Below, piece by piece: positions 1 through 9,038 of a stretch of 64,000 nucleotides of DNA. The stretch is from Coprococcus_C sp934318045. Its GTDB lineage: Bacteria; Bacillota; Clostridia; Lachnospirales; Lachnospiraceae. The translations under genes and the position numbers were made by a program. The stretch's first letter is position 1, and every line of letters begins with the position of its first letter. The notes below the pieces were generated by a model. The model had not been told where the DNA came from. It was given only the letters and a program-made list of their open reading frames with translations, and made no database searches. The stretch covers positions 1-64,000 of the forward strand of contig CAKREY010000006.1 in assembly GCA_934318045.1 (NCBI GenBank), given 5' to 3'.

Positions 1-364
1 TCCACACTTGGAGCAAGCTTCCTAAATCAGCTTGCTTTGCTCCAATTCCAGCTTTTCACCAATCTCCACGCTTGGAGCAAGCTTCCTAATCCTGCTTGCT
101 TTACTCCAACTACAGCTCTTCACTACTCTCCACACTTGGAGCAAGCTTCCTAAATCAGCTTGCTTTGCTCCAACTACAGCTTTTCTCCAATCTCCACTCT
201 TGGAGCAAGCTTCCTAAATCCGCTTGCTTTACTCCAACTACAGCTTTTCTCCAAGTCCCACTCTTGGAGCAAGTTTCCCTATCCAGCTTGCTTTGCTCCA
301 ACCACAGCGTTTCACCAATCTCCACACTTGGAGCAAGCTTCCTAAATCAGCTTGCTTTACTCCA
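1..364. repeat. 64-bp tandem repeat array, cut by the window edge
   Basis: Units start at 1, 65, 129, 193, 257 and 321; the last is truncated where the glgP terminator begins. Units differ at scattered positions, so this is a diverged array without unique spacers. Each unit carries AGCAAGCT and AGCTTGCT separated by about 9 bases, flanked by GGA and TCC, so each unit can form a hairpin on either strand. Because 64 is not a multiple of three, the short reading frames across it are not credible genes. It lies downstream of glgP and may extend beyond the window. Confidence 0.9.
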
Positions 365-393
365 AAAAAGGCTGCCACCAAACAGTGACAGCC
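364..393 (-). terminator. Intrinsic terminator of glgP
   Basis: On the minus strand a 9-bp stem (GGCTGTCAC with GTGGCAGCC, one G-U pair) around a 6-base loop is followed by six T residues. It lies 60 bases after the glgP stop codon and directly abuts the tandem array. Confidence 0.85.
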
Positions 394-453
394 CTCTATA
401 TGACCTGCGCACGCATCCGCGTGCCTCTATTCTATTCTATGAAATTACAAAAA

Positions 454-2895
454 TTACAATGTAACTTCTACTTTCTCAAGCTTCCAGATCTCCTGTGCAT
501 ACTCTTCGATTGTACGATCAGAAGAGAACTTACCAGAGCAAGCTGTGTTGAGCATAACCATCTTAGCCCAGTTAGCCTTATCCTTGTATGCCTTGTTTAC
601 ACGCTTCTGTGCGTCTGCATAAGAATTGAAATCCTTCAATGTGAAGTATACATCCTTCATAACCAGCGAATCATACAAGTCACGGAACAAATTCTTGTCG
701 CCGTTTGAGTAAGTACCGTCAATCAGCTGATCCAGAACCTTCTTGAGCTTTGGATTTGAGTTGTACTCATCCATCGGATAGTAACCGCCATCCTTCTCAT
801 ACTTCATAACTTCCTCAGCAGAAAGTCCGAAGATAAATGCGTTCTCTTTACCAACTTCCTCCACGATCTCTACGTTTGCACCATCCATCGTACCAAGTGT
901 AACAGCACCGTTCAACATGAACTTCATGTTACCTGTACCGGAAGCCTCACGGGAAGCTGTTGAAATCTGCTCGGATACATCTGCTGCAGCGAAGATAATC
1001 TCTGCGTTTGATACACGGTAGTTCTCAATGAATACAACCTTGATCTTGCCCTTGATAGACTTATCGTTGTTGATCACGTCTGCTACAGAGTTGATCAACT
1101 TGATTGTAAGCTTTGCTGTCTTGTAACCGGCAGCTGCCTTTGCACCGAAGATAAATGTTGTCGGCTCAAAATCCATACCCGGATTTGCCTTCAACTCATT
1201 GTACAGATACATAACATGAAGGATGTTAAGCTGCTGTCTCTTGTACTCATGAAGTCTCTTAACCTGAACATCGAAGATAGAGTTCGGATCTACATCGATA
1301 CCATTGTGTTCCTTGATGTACTCAGCCAGACGAACCTTGTTCTTGTACTTGATGTCCATGAACTCCTTCTGAGCCTTCTTGTCTGTTGCGTATTTCTTCA
1401 GACCTTCAAGTACCGGAAGATCTGTGATCCAGCCGTCGCCGACCTTCTTTGTAGCCCAGTCAGCAAGCAATGGGTTTGCATGAAGAAGGAATCTTCTCTG
1501 TGTAATACCGTTTGTCTTGTTGTTGAACTGCTCCGGACGCATCTCGTAGAAATCACGAAGCTCACGCTTCTTCAAGATCTCTGTATGAAGTTTAGCAACG
1601 CCGTTTACAGAGTAAGATCCGGCGATCGCAAGGTGTGCCATCTTAACCTGACCATCATAGAGGATAGCCATGCTGCGTACCTTATCCTGGTTGCCCGGAT
1701 ACATATCTTCAATCTTAAGAACGAATCTACGGTTGATCTCATCCACGATCTGATATACTCTAGGAAGAAGCTTCTGGAAGAGGTCAATTGGCCACTTCTC
1801 AAGTGCCTCAGCCATGATTGTATGGTTTGTATATGCGCATGTTCTGCATGTGATATCCCAGGCATCATCCCACTCAAGATTCTCCTCATCAACAAGGATT
1901 CTCATAAGCTCTGCAACTGTTACAGTTGGATGTGTATCATTCAACTGGAATGTAACCTTGTTTGGAAGATCATGGATATCTGCGTTGTTCTCCTTGAACT
2001 TCAGGATGGCTCTCTGTACAGAAGCAGATACGAAGAAGTACTGCTGCTTCAGACGAAGCTCCTTACCTGAATAATGATTATCGTTTGGATAAAGTACCTC
2101 AACGATGTTACGGGCAAGGTTTGCCTGCTCCACTGCGTTCTGATACTCACCCTTATCAAATGAATTAAGATTGAACTCCTGTACCGGCTCTGCATCCCAG
2201 ATACGGAGTGTATTTACAACATTATTGCCATATCCAATGATTGGAAGATCATATGGAATCGCACGAACTGCCTGATAATCCTTGTGTACGAAGTAATTCT
2301 TTCCCTCTCTGCATTCTGTCGCTACATAGCCACCGAACTTAACCTCTACTTCATACTCCGGACGTTTTACCTCAAATGGATTGCCGTTCTTCAACCAGTT
2401 ATCCGGCTTCTCGATCTGATAACCATTCTCGATTGCCTGCTTGAACATACCGTAACGATAACGGATACCACAGCCATATGCCGGGTAGTTCAATGTAGCA
2501 AGGGAATCCAGGAAACATGCTGCCAGTCTTCCAAGACCACCATTACCAAGTGCTGCATCCGGCTCCTGATCCTCGATTACGTTCAGGTCAAAACCAAGCT
2601 CTGCCAATGCTTCCTTCACCTGCTCATAGCATGTGAGGTTGATCATATTATTACCAAGAGCACGGCCCATAAGGAACTCCATAGACAGGTAGTAAACAGT
2701 CTTTGCATTCTTTTCCTCGTATGCCTTCTGCGTAGCGATCCAGCGATCAATGATATGATCCTTCACTGCGTAGGACACTGCCTGAAATACCTGTTCCTGT
2801 GTTGCTTCATCGATAGTCTTACGGAAAAGGTTTTTGACGTTGTTAATGACGTCCTTCTTGAAGCTTTCCTTATCGAAATCAGCCATCTTCTTCAT
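454..2895 (-). CDS. glgP: Glycogen/maltodextrin phosphorylase
   Basis: An 813-residue glycosyltransferase family 35 enzyme. It uses pyridoxal phosphate to release glucose-1-phosphate from alpha-1,4-glucans in the cytoplasm. The sequence shows the family segments GLGRLAACFLDS (about residue 110), KTNGITQRRF (about 465) and the cofactor site EASGTGNMKF with the PLP lysine at about residue 655. Length is normal for the family. The start ATG follows AGGAGG at 6-8 bases. It is transcribed alone, with its own promoter (3121-3149), a leader of about 220 bases and a terminator. GlgP and maltodextrin phosphorylases cannot be told apart from sequence alone. Confidence 0.95.
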   Translation of the reverse strand: MKKMADFDKESFKKDVINNVKNLFRKTIDEATQEQVFQAVSYAVKDHIIDRWIATQKAYEEKNAKTVYYLSMEFLMGRALGNNMINLTCYEQVKEALAELGFDLNVIEDQEPDAALGNGGLGRLAACFLDSLATLNYPAYGCGIRYRYGMFKQAIENGYQIEKPDNWLKNGNPFEVKRPEYEVEVKFGGYVATECREGKNYFVHKDYQAVRAIPYDLPIIGYGNNVVNTLRIWDAEPVQEFNLNSFDKGEYQNAVEQANLARNIVEVLYPNDNHYSGKELRLKQQYFFVSASVQRAILKFKENNADIHDLPNKVTFQLNDTHPTVTVAELMRILVDEENLEWDDAWDITCRTCAYTNHTIMAEALEKWPIDLFQKLLPRVYQIVDEINRRFVLKIEDMYPGNQDKVRSMAILYDGQVKMAHLAIAGSYSVNGVAKLHTEILKKRELRDFYEMRPEQFNNKTNGITQRRFLLHANPLLADWATKKVGDGWITDLPVLEGLKKYATDKKAQKEFMDIKYKNKVRLAEYIKEHNGIDVDPNSIFDVQVKRLHEYKRQQLNILHVMYLYNELKANPGMDFEPTTFIFGAKAAAGYKTAKLTIKLINSVADVINNDKSIKGKIKVVFIENYRVSNAEIIFAAADVSEQISTASREASGTGNMKFMLNGAVTLGTMDGANVEIVEEVGKENAFIFGLSAEEVMKYEKDGGYYPMDEYNSNPKLKKVLDQLIDGTYSNGDKNLFRDLYDSLVMKDVYFTLKDFNSYADAQKRVNKAYKDKANWAKMVMLNTACSGKFSSDRTIEEYAQEIWKLEKVEVTL

Positions 2896-3120
2896 AGAAT
2901 TAATCCTCCTTGTTTATGTGCGTATGCGCATCCGAAGATACCCACACTTATCTTATGTAACATGTCCATATTATCCCCGTTGCTTATCCTCTCATTACCG
3001 TTATCGTAGCTTATCCTGCAGCCCACCACCATCCGGCATGCACTCCTAATCCTCTACGCGATACTCTCCCGTCTCAGACATGTCATCTCTCAGGGCTTTT
3101 GACCCTATCTCATCACATTC

Positions 3121-3149
3121 AGTGTAGCAGACATAATTACACGATACAA
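3121..3149 (-). promoter_or_regulatory. Sigma-A type promoter of glgP
   Basis: Minus strand TTGTAT, 17-base spacer, TACACT. It gives an untranslated leader of about 220 bases (about 2896-3113). The leader has a short GGG/CCC hairpin near its 5' end, two copies of GGATAAGC, and a small palindrome (GCGTATGCGC) just before the ribosome binding site. No known riboswitch motif is recognised. Confidence 0.6.
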
Positions 3150-3195
3150 TGAAAAATGTATTTTTCGTTACATCTGCCCATGAATGTGTGAATTA

Positions 3196-3242
3196 ACAAA
3201 AAATTTTATACAATTTGCTTGCAAATCCTCTGTTTGATTTGC
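3196..3242 (-). terminator. Possible weak terminator of ileS
   Basis: On the minus strand a 7-bp stem (GCAAATC with GATTTGC) is followed after about 17 bases by AATTTTTTG. The gap between stem and T run makes this weaker than a standard terminator. Confidence 0.35.
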
Positions 3243-3255
3243 AGAACTTTACTTA

Positions 3256-6200
3256 TTATTTACTTACTTCCACGCCGATCGTAACCTTCTCGCCATTGAT
3301 GTTCCACTCCTTCGAGTTGTCACAGGCTGCATCCATCACAAATGCATCGGCAAGTACGACACGCTTGATCTCGTCTGCGTTCTTCTCCATCACGTCTGCG
3401 ATCTTCGCATTGCCGGTTACATAGACCTTGATGCGGTCTGTTACCTGGAAGTCAGAATCCTTACGCATCGTCTGGATCTTGGAGATCACCTCACGCACAT
3501 AGCCTTCCTCGATAAGCTCCGGTGTCAGGGTTGTGTCGATAACAACGGTTACATAGTTATCGCCCTCTGTCACATAGCCTTCCATCTTCGCTACATCGAT
3601 CAGCAGATCTTCCTCAGCGAGTGCAATCTCTGTGTCATCTGCTGTGAACTTGATCACACCGTCTGCCTTGAGCTCGCTCATCGCTTTGTTGCCATCGACA
3701 TTTGCAAGGTATTCCTTGATTGCGTTCAGATGCTTGCCATACTTTGGTCCGACGGTACGAAGCTGTGGCTTGAACGAATATGCGGTAAATGCAGACAGGT
3801 CTTCCTTGAACTCTACATTCTTCACATTCAGCTCGTCGCGCAGGATATCTACGAAATAATCATCCAGTGTCTTGGCAGCCTTGATGTACATATTTGCAAT
3901 CGGCTGACGGGACTTGATGTTCGCAGTATTTCTTGCGGCACGTCCAAATACAACGACCTTCAGTACTTCATCCATGCTTGCTTCAAGCTCCGGATCGATC
4001 ATGGACTCGTTCACCTCTGGGAAGTCACACAGGTGGATCGATTCCGGTGCATTCTTATCTACCGTGCGAACCAAGTTCTGGTAGATATCCTCTGTCAAAA
4101 ACGGAATCATCGGCGCTGCGGTCTTGCAGAGTGTCACAAGAGCCGTATAAAGTGTCATGTATGCGTTGATCTTATCCTGTGGCATATCCTTTGCCCAGTA
4201 ACGCTCACGACAACGTCTGACATACCAGTTACTCATATCATCGACAAACTCCGCAAGTGCCTTAGTTGCCTCCGGAATACGGTAGTTGCCCAGATTATCA
4301 TCTACGGACTTCACCATAGAATTAAGCTTTGACAACAGCCACTTGTCCATCACGGACAGCTTGTCATACTCCAATGTATACTTCGTTGGATCAAACTCGT
4401 CAATATTTGCATACAGTACATAGAATGCATACGTGTTCCAAAGTGTACCCATGAACTTTCTCTGACCTTCGACCACAGCATCCTCATGGAAGCGGTTTGG
4501 AAGCCAAGGGGCCGAGTTGCTGTAGAAGTACCAGCGGATCGCATCTGCGCCGTATTTGTTCAGGGCATCCATCGGATCAACCGCGTTCCCCTTGGACTTA
4601 CTCATCTTCTGTCCGTCCTTATCCTGTACGTGGCCAAGCACGATAACGTTCTTGTAAGGTGCCTTGTCAAAGAGCAATGTGGAGATTGCCATCAGGGAAT
4701 AGAACCATCCTCTTGTCTGGTCAACCGCCTCACTGATGAAGTCAGCCGGGAAGTTGTCCTCGAAGATATCCTGATTCTCAAACGGATAATGCCACTGTGC
4801 AAATGGCATCGCACCGGAATCGAACCAGCAGTCGATAACCTCCGGTACACGCTTCATCTCGCCACCACAATCCGGACACTTGATCGTCACTGCATCAATG
4901 TATGGACGGTGCAGCTCGATATCATCCGGGCAGTTGTCGCTCATGGATTTCAGTTCCTCGATGGAACCGATTGCATGACGCTTGCCACATGAGCACTCCC
5001 AGATATTCAGTGGAGTTCCCCAGTAACGGTTACGGGACAGCCCCCAGTCCTGAACATTTTCCAGCCATGCGCCGAAACGTCCCTTACCGATACCTTCCGG
5101 AATCCAGTTTACAGTATTATTGTTCTTCACCAGTCTGTCCTTCACTGCGGACATCTTGATGAACCATGTATCTCTCGCATAGTAGATAAGCGGTGTGTCA
5201 CATCTCCAGCAGTGTGGATACTCATGCTCAAACTTCGGAGCGTCGAACAGAAGTCCTGCCTTCTCCAGATCAACGAGTACCGGCTTATCTGCATCCTTTA
5301 CGAACAATCCTGCATAAGGTGTTTCCTTTGTCATATCACCCTTGCCATCGACAAACTGAACGAATGGAAGGTCGTATTTTCTTCCGACGTTTGCATCGTC
5401 CTCACCAAATGCCGGTGCGATATGAACGATACCGGTACCGTCGGACATCGTTACATAGGAATCACATGTAATGTAATGTCCTTTCTGTGGAAGCTTTGCC
5501 ACATACGCCTTTGTACACTCGAAGAGCGGCTCGTATTCCTTGCCCTCTAATTCCTTACCCTTGTAGGTCTCAAGGATTTCATATGCAGGTGTTCCCTCTG
5601 CAATCTTCTCTTCCTTGACAAGCTTCTCTGCCATGCCGCCAAGTACCTTGTCAAGCAGAGCCTCTGCCATGTAGTAAGTATAGCCGTCTGCTGCCTTTAC
5701 CTTGCAGTAGTTCTCATCCGGATTCACACAGAGTGCCACATTACTTGGAAGTGTCCAAGGTGTTGTCGTCCATGCAAGGAAATACGCATCCTCACCGATC
5801 ACCTTGAAACGTACCACAGCGGAACGTTCCTTGACTGTCTTATACCCCTGTGCTACCTCATGTGACGAAAGCGGTGTTCCACAACGTGGACAATAAGGTA
5901 CGATCTTGAATCCCTTGTAGAGAAGTCCGTCGTCCCAGATCTTCTTCAATGCCCACCATTCGGACTCGATAAATGTATTGTGATATGTGACATACGGATT
6001 ATCCATATCTGCCCAGAATCCTACCTTGTTGGAGAATTCTTCCCACATACCTTTGTATTTCCATACGGACTCTTTACATTTGCGAATAAACGGATCTAAG
6101 CCATACGCCTCGATCTGCTCCTTGCCATCGATACCAAGCTCCTTCTCGATTTCAAGCTCAACCGGAAGACCGTGTGTGTCCCATCCGGCCTTACGGATAA

Positions 6201-6435
6201 TCTTATGCCCCTTCATTGTCTGATAACGCGGAATCATATCCTTGATCACACGTGTCAGCACATGACCGATATGCGGCTTTCCGTTTGCAGTTGGAGGACC
6301 GTCATAAAATGTATAGGTCGGCAGGTCTTTCTTCTCTTCGATACTCTTCTCGAAGATTTCGTTCTCTTTCCAGAACTTGAGTACTTTTTCTTCCCGGCTG
6401 GTAAAGTCCAGCTTTGTAGAAACCTTTTCGTACAT
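3256..6435 (-). CDS. ileS: Isoleucyl-tRNA synthetase
   Basis: A 1059-residue class I aminoacyl-tRNA synthetase charging tRNA-Ile. Visible signatures are the HIGH motif as PHIGH (about residue 55), GWDTHGLPVE just after it, and KMSKS in DGQKMSKSKG (about residue 610). The editing domain lies between them and the anticodon-binding domain at the C-terminus. Length and the GPPTANGKPHIGH context resemble the longer, eukaryote-like type 2 IleRS rather than the ~930-residue type 1. Type 2 enzymes are often tolerant of mupirocin, but that is family knowledge and untested here. The start follows AAAGGA. No T-box leader is visible upstream. Confidence 0.95.
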   Translation of the reverse strand: MYEKVSTKLDFTSREEKVLKFWKENEIFEKSIEEKKDLPTYTFYDGPPTANGKPHIGHVLTRVIKDMIPRYQTMKGHKIIRKAGWDTHGLPVELEIEKELGIDGKEQIEAYGLDPFIRKCKESVWKYKGMWEEFSNKVGFWADMDNPYVTYHNTFIESEWWALKKIWDDGLLYKGFKIVPYCPRCGTPLSSHEVAQGYKTVKERSAVVRFKVIGEDAYFLAWTTTPWTLPSNVALCVNPDENYCKVKAADGYTYYMAEALLDKVLGGMAEKLVKEEKIAEGTPAYEILETYKGKELEGKEYEPLFECTKAYVAKLPQKGHYITCDSYVTMSDGTGIVHIAPAFGEDDANVGRKYDLPFVQFVDGKGDMTKETPYAGLFVKDADKPVLVDLEKAGLLFDAPKFEHEYPHCWRCDTPLIYYARDTWFIKMSAVKDRLVKNNNTVNWIPEGIGKGRFGAWLENVQDWGLSRNRYWGTPLNIWECSCGKRHAIGSIEELKSMSDNCPDDIELHRPYIDAVTIKCPDCGGEMKRVPEVIDCWFDSGAMPFAQWHYPFENQDIFEDNFPADFISEAVDQTRGWFYSLMAISTLLFDKAPYKNVIVLGHVQDKDGQKMSKSKGNAVDPMDALNKYGADAIRWYFYSNSAPWLPNRFHEDAVVEGQRKFMGTLWNTYAFYVLYANIDEFDPTKYTLEYDKLSVMDKWLLSKLNSMVKSVDDNLGNYRIPEATKALAEFVDDMSNWYVRRCRERYWAKDMPQDKINAYMTLYTALVTLCKTAAPMIPFLTEDIYQNLVRTVDKNAPESIHLCDFPEVNESMIDPELEASMDEVLKVVVFGRAARNTANIKSRQPIANMYIKAAKTLDDYFVDILRDELNVKNVEFKEDLSAFTAYSFKPQLRTVGPKYGKHLNAIKEYLANVDGNKAMSELKADGVIKFTADDTEIALAEEDLLIDVAKMEGYVTEGDNYVTVVIDTTLTPELIEEGYVREVISKIQTMRKDSDFQVTDRIKVYVTGNAKIADVMEKNADEIKRVVLADAFVMDAACDNSKEWNINGEKVTIGVEVSK

Positions 6436-6480
6436 ACTTCTATATTTCCTTTCTTATTTAATGTTCATACTTACCCCATA

Positions 6481-6562
6481 AAAACAATTCCGCCGGCATG
6501 CATCCGTAGATCAGCCAACTTCCTATCATTTCACAGGAATTTTGTTTTATGACTTTCGTCAT
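6481..6562. repeat. Palindromic element in the ileS 5' leader
   Basis: Imperfect inverted arms at 6481-6491 and 6536-6548 (AAAACAATTCC against GGAATTTTGTTTT) enclose about 44 bases. They are followed at once by a small perfect hairpin, ATGAC-TTTC-GTCAT (6549-6562). It lies between the ileS promoter and start codon and would be transcribed as leader RNA. It has the look of a small interspersed intergenic repeat, but only one copy is seen here. Confidence 0.55.
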
Positions 6563-6607
6563 TTCATGTTTGTACCGGATCGGGTATGCAGACCCATCCA
6601 AGTGTTC

Positions 6608-6637
6608 AGTATAACGCATAACCTGCGGAAATGTCAA
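6608..6637 (-). promoter_or_regulatory. Sigma-A promoter of ileS
   Basis: Minus strand TTGACA, 18-base spacer, TATACT, giving a leader of about 165 bases. It is divergent from the promoter of the oxidoreductase, with about 35 bases between the two -35 regions. Confidence 0.75.
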
Positions 6638-6672
6638 TAAATCTCTGGCATGTCCCATTTTTACAAAAAGCA

Positions 6673-6701
6673 ATGACATACCGGGATTATTTTGTTATAA
6701 T
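6673..6701 (+). promoter_or_regulatory. Sigma-A promoter of the Gfo/Idh/MocA gene
   Basis: Plus strand ATGACA, 17-base spacer, perfect TATAAT. The predicted transcript starts about 30 bases before the start codon. Confidence 0.75.
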
Positions 6702-6741
6702 AGATGCATAATGTCAAAAACTGACACGGAAGGAGTTTCAT

Positions 6742-7722
6742 ATGATTAATTTTAAAGTCGGAATTATAGGTGCCGGAAAGATTGCCGGTACAATCGCTGA
6801 TACATTAAAAGATTTGGATGCATTTGAAGCATATGCGGTTGCTTCCCGCGATAGCGCAAAAGCGGAAGCATTTGCAAAAGAGCATGGTGTCACAAAATAT
6901 TATGGTTCTTATGAAGAACTTGCTGCGGATCCGGAAGTGGAACTGATCTACATCGCAACCCCACATTCCCATCACGCAGAACATGCAAAGCTTTGTTTAA
7001 ATGCCGGAAAACCGGTTTTAGTCGAGAAAGCATTTTCTTACAATGCTGCCACAACCGAAGAAGTTCTGAAGCTCGCCAAAGAGAAAAATCTATTCTGCGG
7101 CGAAGCGATGTGGATCCGTTTCATGCCGATGTACCGTCTGCTCGCAGAATATATCCAGAAAGGTGCCATCGGACGCGTAAACAACATCACCTGTTCGCTT
7201 GGCTACTCTCTTCTGAAAGAGGAACGCCTGATCAAGCCGGAACTCGCCGGTGGTGCACTGCTTGATTTAGGTGTATACCCGCTCAATCTGATCTCCATGA
7301 TCTACGGCAGCGAGCCTCCGATGATCGGTTCTACCTGTGCGAAGCTTGATACCGGCGTGGATGCGCAGGAAGCATTGCAGATTACATACAAGGGAGGCAG
7401 ATGCGCAAATACATTTGTCACAATGATGTATCAGCCGGATAACAATGCAAAAATCTATGGTGACCGTGGATATATCGAGATTGACAACATCAACTGTCCG
7501 GAGACATTCCGCATCTACAACCAGGATCACAAGCTCGTGCTTGAGACGAAGAAACCGGACAAACAGACAACCGGTTATGAATTTGAGTTCATTGCTGCCA
7601 GAGATGCCATCATCGTTGGTCAGACCGAGTGCCCGGAGATGCCGCATGCAGAGACGCTCCGTATCATGCAGATCTGCGATTCCCTGCGAAACACATGGCA
7701 GATCAAATACCCGATGGAATAA
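6742..7722 (+). CDS. Gfo/Idh/MocA family oxidoreductase
   Basis: A 326-residue NAD(P)-dependent dehydrogenase. The N-terminal Rossmann domain begins with the nucleotide loop VGIIGAGKIA. The segment AGKPVLVEKAF (about residue 95) replaces the usual EKP with EKA, as in the dihydrodiol dehydrogenase-like branch. The C-terminal alpha/beta domain includes GGALLDLGVYPL. Substrate cannot be read from sequence; sugar or cyclitol derivatives are usual for the family. It is a single-gene transcription unit with its own promoter and a shared bidirectional terminator. It runs against the replication fork, unlike most neighbours. The ribosome binding site is AAGGAG. Confidence 0.9.
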   Translation: MINFKVGIIGAGKIAGTIADTLKDLDAFEAYAVASRDSAKAEAFAKEHGVTKYYGSYEELAADPEVELIYIATPHSHHAEHAKLCLNAGKPVLVEKAFSYNAATTEEVLKLAKEKNLFCGEAMWIRFMPMYRLLAEYIQKGAIGRVNNITCSLGYSLLKEERLIKPELAGGALLDLGVYPLNLISMIYGSEPPMIGSTCAKLDTGVDAQEALQITYKGGRCANTFVTMMYQPDNNAKIYGDRGYIEIDNINCPETFRIYNQDHKLVLETKKPDKQTTGYEFEFIAARDAIIVGQTECPEMPHAETLRIMQICDSLRNTWQIKYPME

Positions 7723-7749
7723 CCTGTCACCACGCGCGGATAAACGATA

Positions 7750-7796
7750 AAAAGCCAGGGATGTACATGCTCACATACATCCCTGGCTTATTTTTT
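7750..7796. terminator. Bidirectional terminator
   Basis: A 14-bp stem (AAGCCAGGGATGTA pairing with the complementary arm to 7789) has A residues on the left and TTATTTTTT on the right. It can terminate the oxidoreductase on the plus strand and the LytTR gene on the minus strand. Confidence 0.9.
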
Positions 7797-7810
7797 CATC
7801 CACGTTTCTT

Positions 7811-8212
7811 CTATCCCAGAACATCCCCTGTATCCTGCAACAGCCGCTTCCGCTGCCACATATCATGCACGTTTCGCAGCTGCTCCCGCAGGAATTTTAC
7901 ATATGTCGTCCCGATTGCCATCTGTTCCTGATTCTTCATTGTAATCATCCGGTTCCCATAATCGATATTGTCCACATAATCCATATTCACAATCCCACTT
8001 CTTGAACACTGCACAAAATACTTCCGATCTACTTCGTCCATGAACCGCTGCAGCGTCATATAACGCAGATGCTGCACACGGCCATCAATAAGCGTAATTT
8101 TCAATGAGCGGTTTCCGGCCTGGATATGGCTGATTTGACTGCTGCGGATTGGATACACGACCTTTTGGTTTTCAATATATATAATCCGGTCTTCCCGGCC
8201 TTCTGTATCCAT
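7811..8212 (-). CDS. LytTR-domain DNA-binding protein without receiver domain
   Basis: About 133 residues, essentially one LytTR domain: beta-rich start (IIYIENQKVVYPI), SLKITLIDGR, a helix with MDEVDRKYFVQCSRSGIVN, then NRMITMKN. No receiver domain is present, so it is not a standard two-component regulator. The start is placed at 8212 because AAGGAGAGGGGGG precedes that ATG by about 8 bases; the upstream in-frame ATG would overlap aroD. It follows aroD by about 30 bases and is probably cotranscribed. Targets are unknown. Confidence 0.8.
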   Translation of the reverse strand: MDTEGREDRIIYIENQKVVYPIRSSQISHIQAGNRSLKITLIDGRVQHLRYMTLQRFMDEVDRKYFVQCSRSGIVNMDYVDNIDYGNRMITMKNQEQMAIGTTYVKFLREQLRNVHDMWQRKRLLQDTGDVLG

Positions 8213-8243
8213 ATCGTTCCCCCCTCTCCTTATCTGTATACGC

Positions 8244-9026
8244 CTAGCTGCAATACCTCCCGATAAATGCAAGTGCTTCATCCATTTTATCTACCGGAAT
8301 CTGTCCCGGTGCGGATGCCTCCGCAAAGCTTGCAAATGTAATCGCACTTCCAAACACCTGTCCGGATATCCGGCTGATTGCCCCCATCTTTCCCATAGAC
8401 ATTGTGACAACCGGCACTTCCGCATATGCTTCCTGCATCATAGCGGTTGCTGCAAGCAGGTTCACTACATGCATCTTATTCTCCGGCATCACCGCAATCT
8501 TTACAACATCGGCACCGAGATCCTGCATCGTACGCAAGCGGTTCACGATGGTTGTTGCATCCGGTGTTGTATGAAAATCATGATTTGACATAATGATTTT
8601 CACATCGTTTTCTTTTGCGAGCGCAATCAATGCCTTTGCAGACTCAGCACCTGAATACAATTCGATATCTACCATATCCGCAAGCTTGTTTGTTATGACA
8701 TGCCGGTTAATCTCGGCAATCGCCGGACAAGAAGATGCCAGCGTCTCTCCCCCTTCTGCTTCGCTGCGGATTGTGAACAGTAGCACTTTTTCTTTTAGAA
8801 CGTTTGTTAGTGTATGTAACAGATGATCCAGTTTTTCATAATCCGGCAAAATTTCCAGATAATCGCCGCGAAGCTCCACCATATCTATGGCAGAGCTTCT
8901 CTTTGACCGCATTATCTGATTCGCCTGTTCCAAAACCTCCTCCGATGTACGCCCGACGAGCGGAACGCAGATCTTCGGTTGGTCAAATCCCAGGATACAT
9001 CGTTTTATCTTGCAATAACGAATCAT
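8244..9026 (-). CDS. aroD: Type I 3-dehydroquinate dehydratase
   Basis: A 260-residue shikimate-pathway enzyme converting 3-dehydroquinate to 3-dehydroshikimate through a Schiff base. It shows the type I active-site segments FTIRSEAEGGE (Glu, about residue 88), MSNHDFH (catalytic His, about 145) and DVVKIAVMP (Schiff-base Lys, about 170). The C-terminal substrate loop SMGKMGAISR and ASAPGQIP are also present. Length is normal. It starts 12 bases after the stop of the membrane protein upstream, so an operon with it is likely. No other aromatic-pathway gene is in the window. Confidence 0.95.
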   Translation of the reverse strand: MIRYCKIKRCILGFDQPKICVPLVGRTSEEVLEQANQIMRSKRSSAIDMVELRGDYLEILPDYEKLDHLLHTLTNVLKEKVLLFTIRSEAEGGETLASSCPAIAEINRHVITNKLADMVDIELYSGAESAKALIALAKENDVKIIMSNHDFHTTPDATTIVNRLRTMQDLGADVVKIAVMPENKMHVVNLLAATAMMQEAYAEVPVVTMSMGKMGAISRISGQVFGSAITFASFAEASAPGQIPVDKMDEALAFIGRYCS

Positions 9027-9038
9027 ATAATATCCTCT

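Noticed and set aside
1..364. Possible CRISPR array
   Set aside because: The repeated unit occupies the whole 64-bp period; there are no unique spacers and no cas genes nearby.
1216..2070. Long plus-strand frame inside glgP
   Set aside because: Antisense shadow of a strongly conserved enzyme; no start signals and Cys/Leu-rich composition typical of shadows.
2896..3113. Riboswitch in the glgP leader
   Set aside because: A CTGAGA string recalls the TPP riboswitch, but the partner motifs are missing.
6458..6679. 73-residue reading frame upstream of ileS
   Set aside because: It spans the ileS promoter and the palindromic leader, lacks a ribosome binding site and shows no protein-like features.
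6436..6740. T-box riboswitch upstream of ileS
   Set aside because: No TGGNACC antiterminator sequence, no terminator before the start codon, and the leader is too short.
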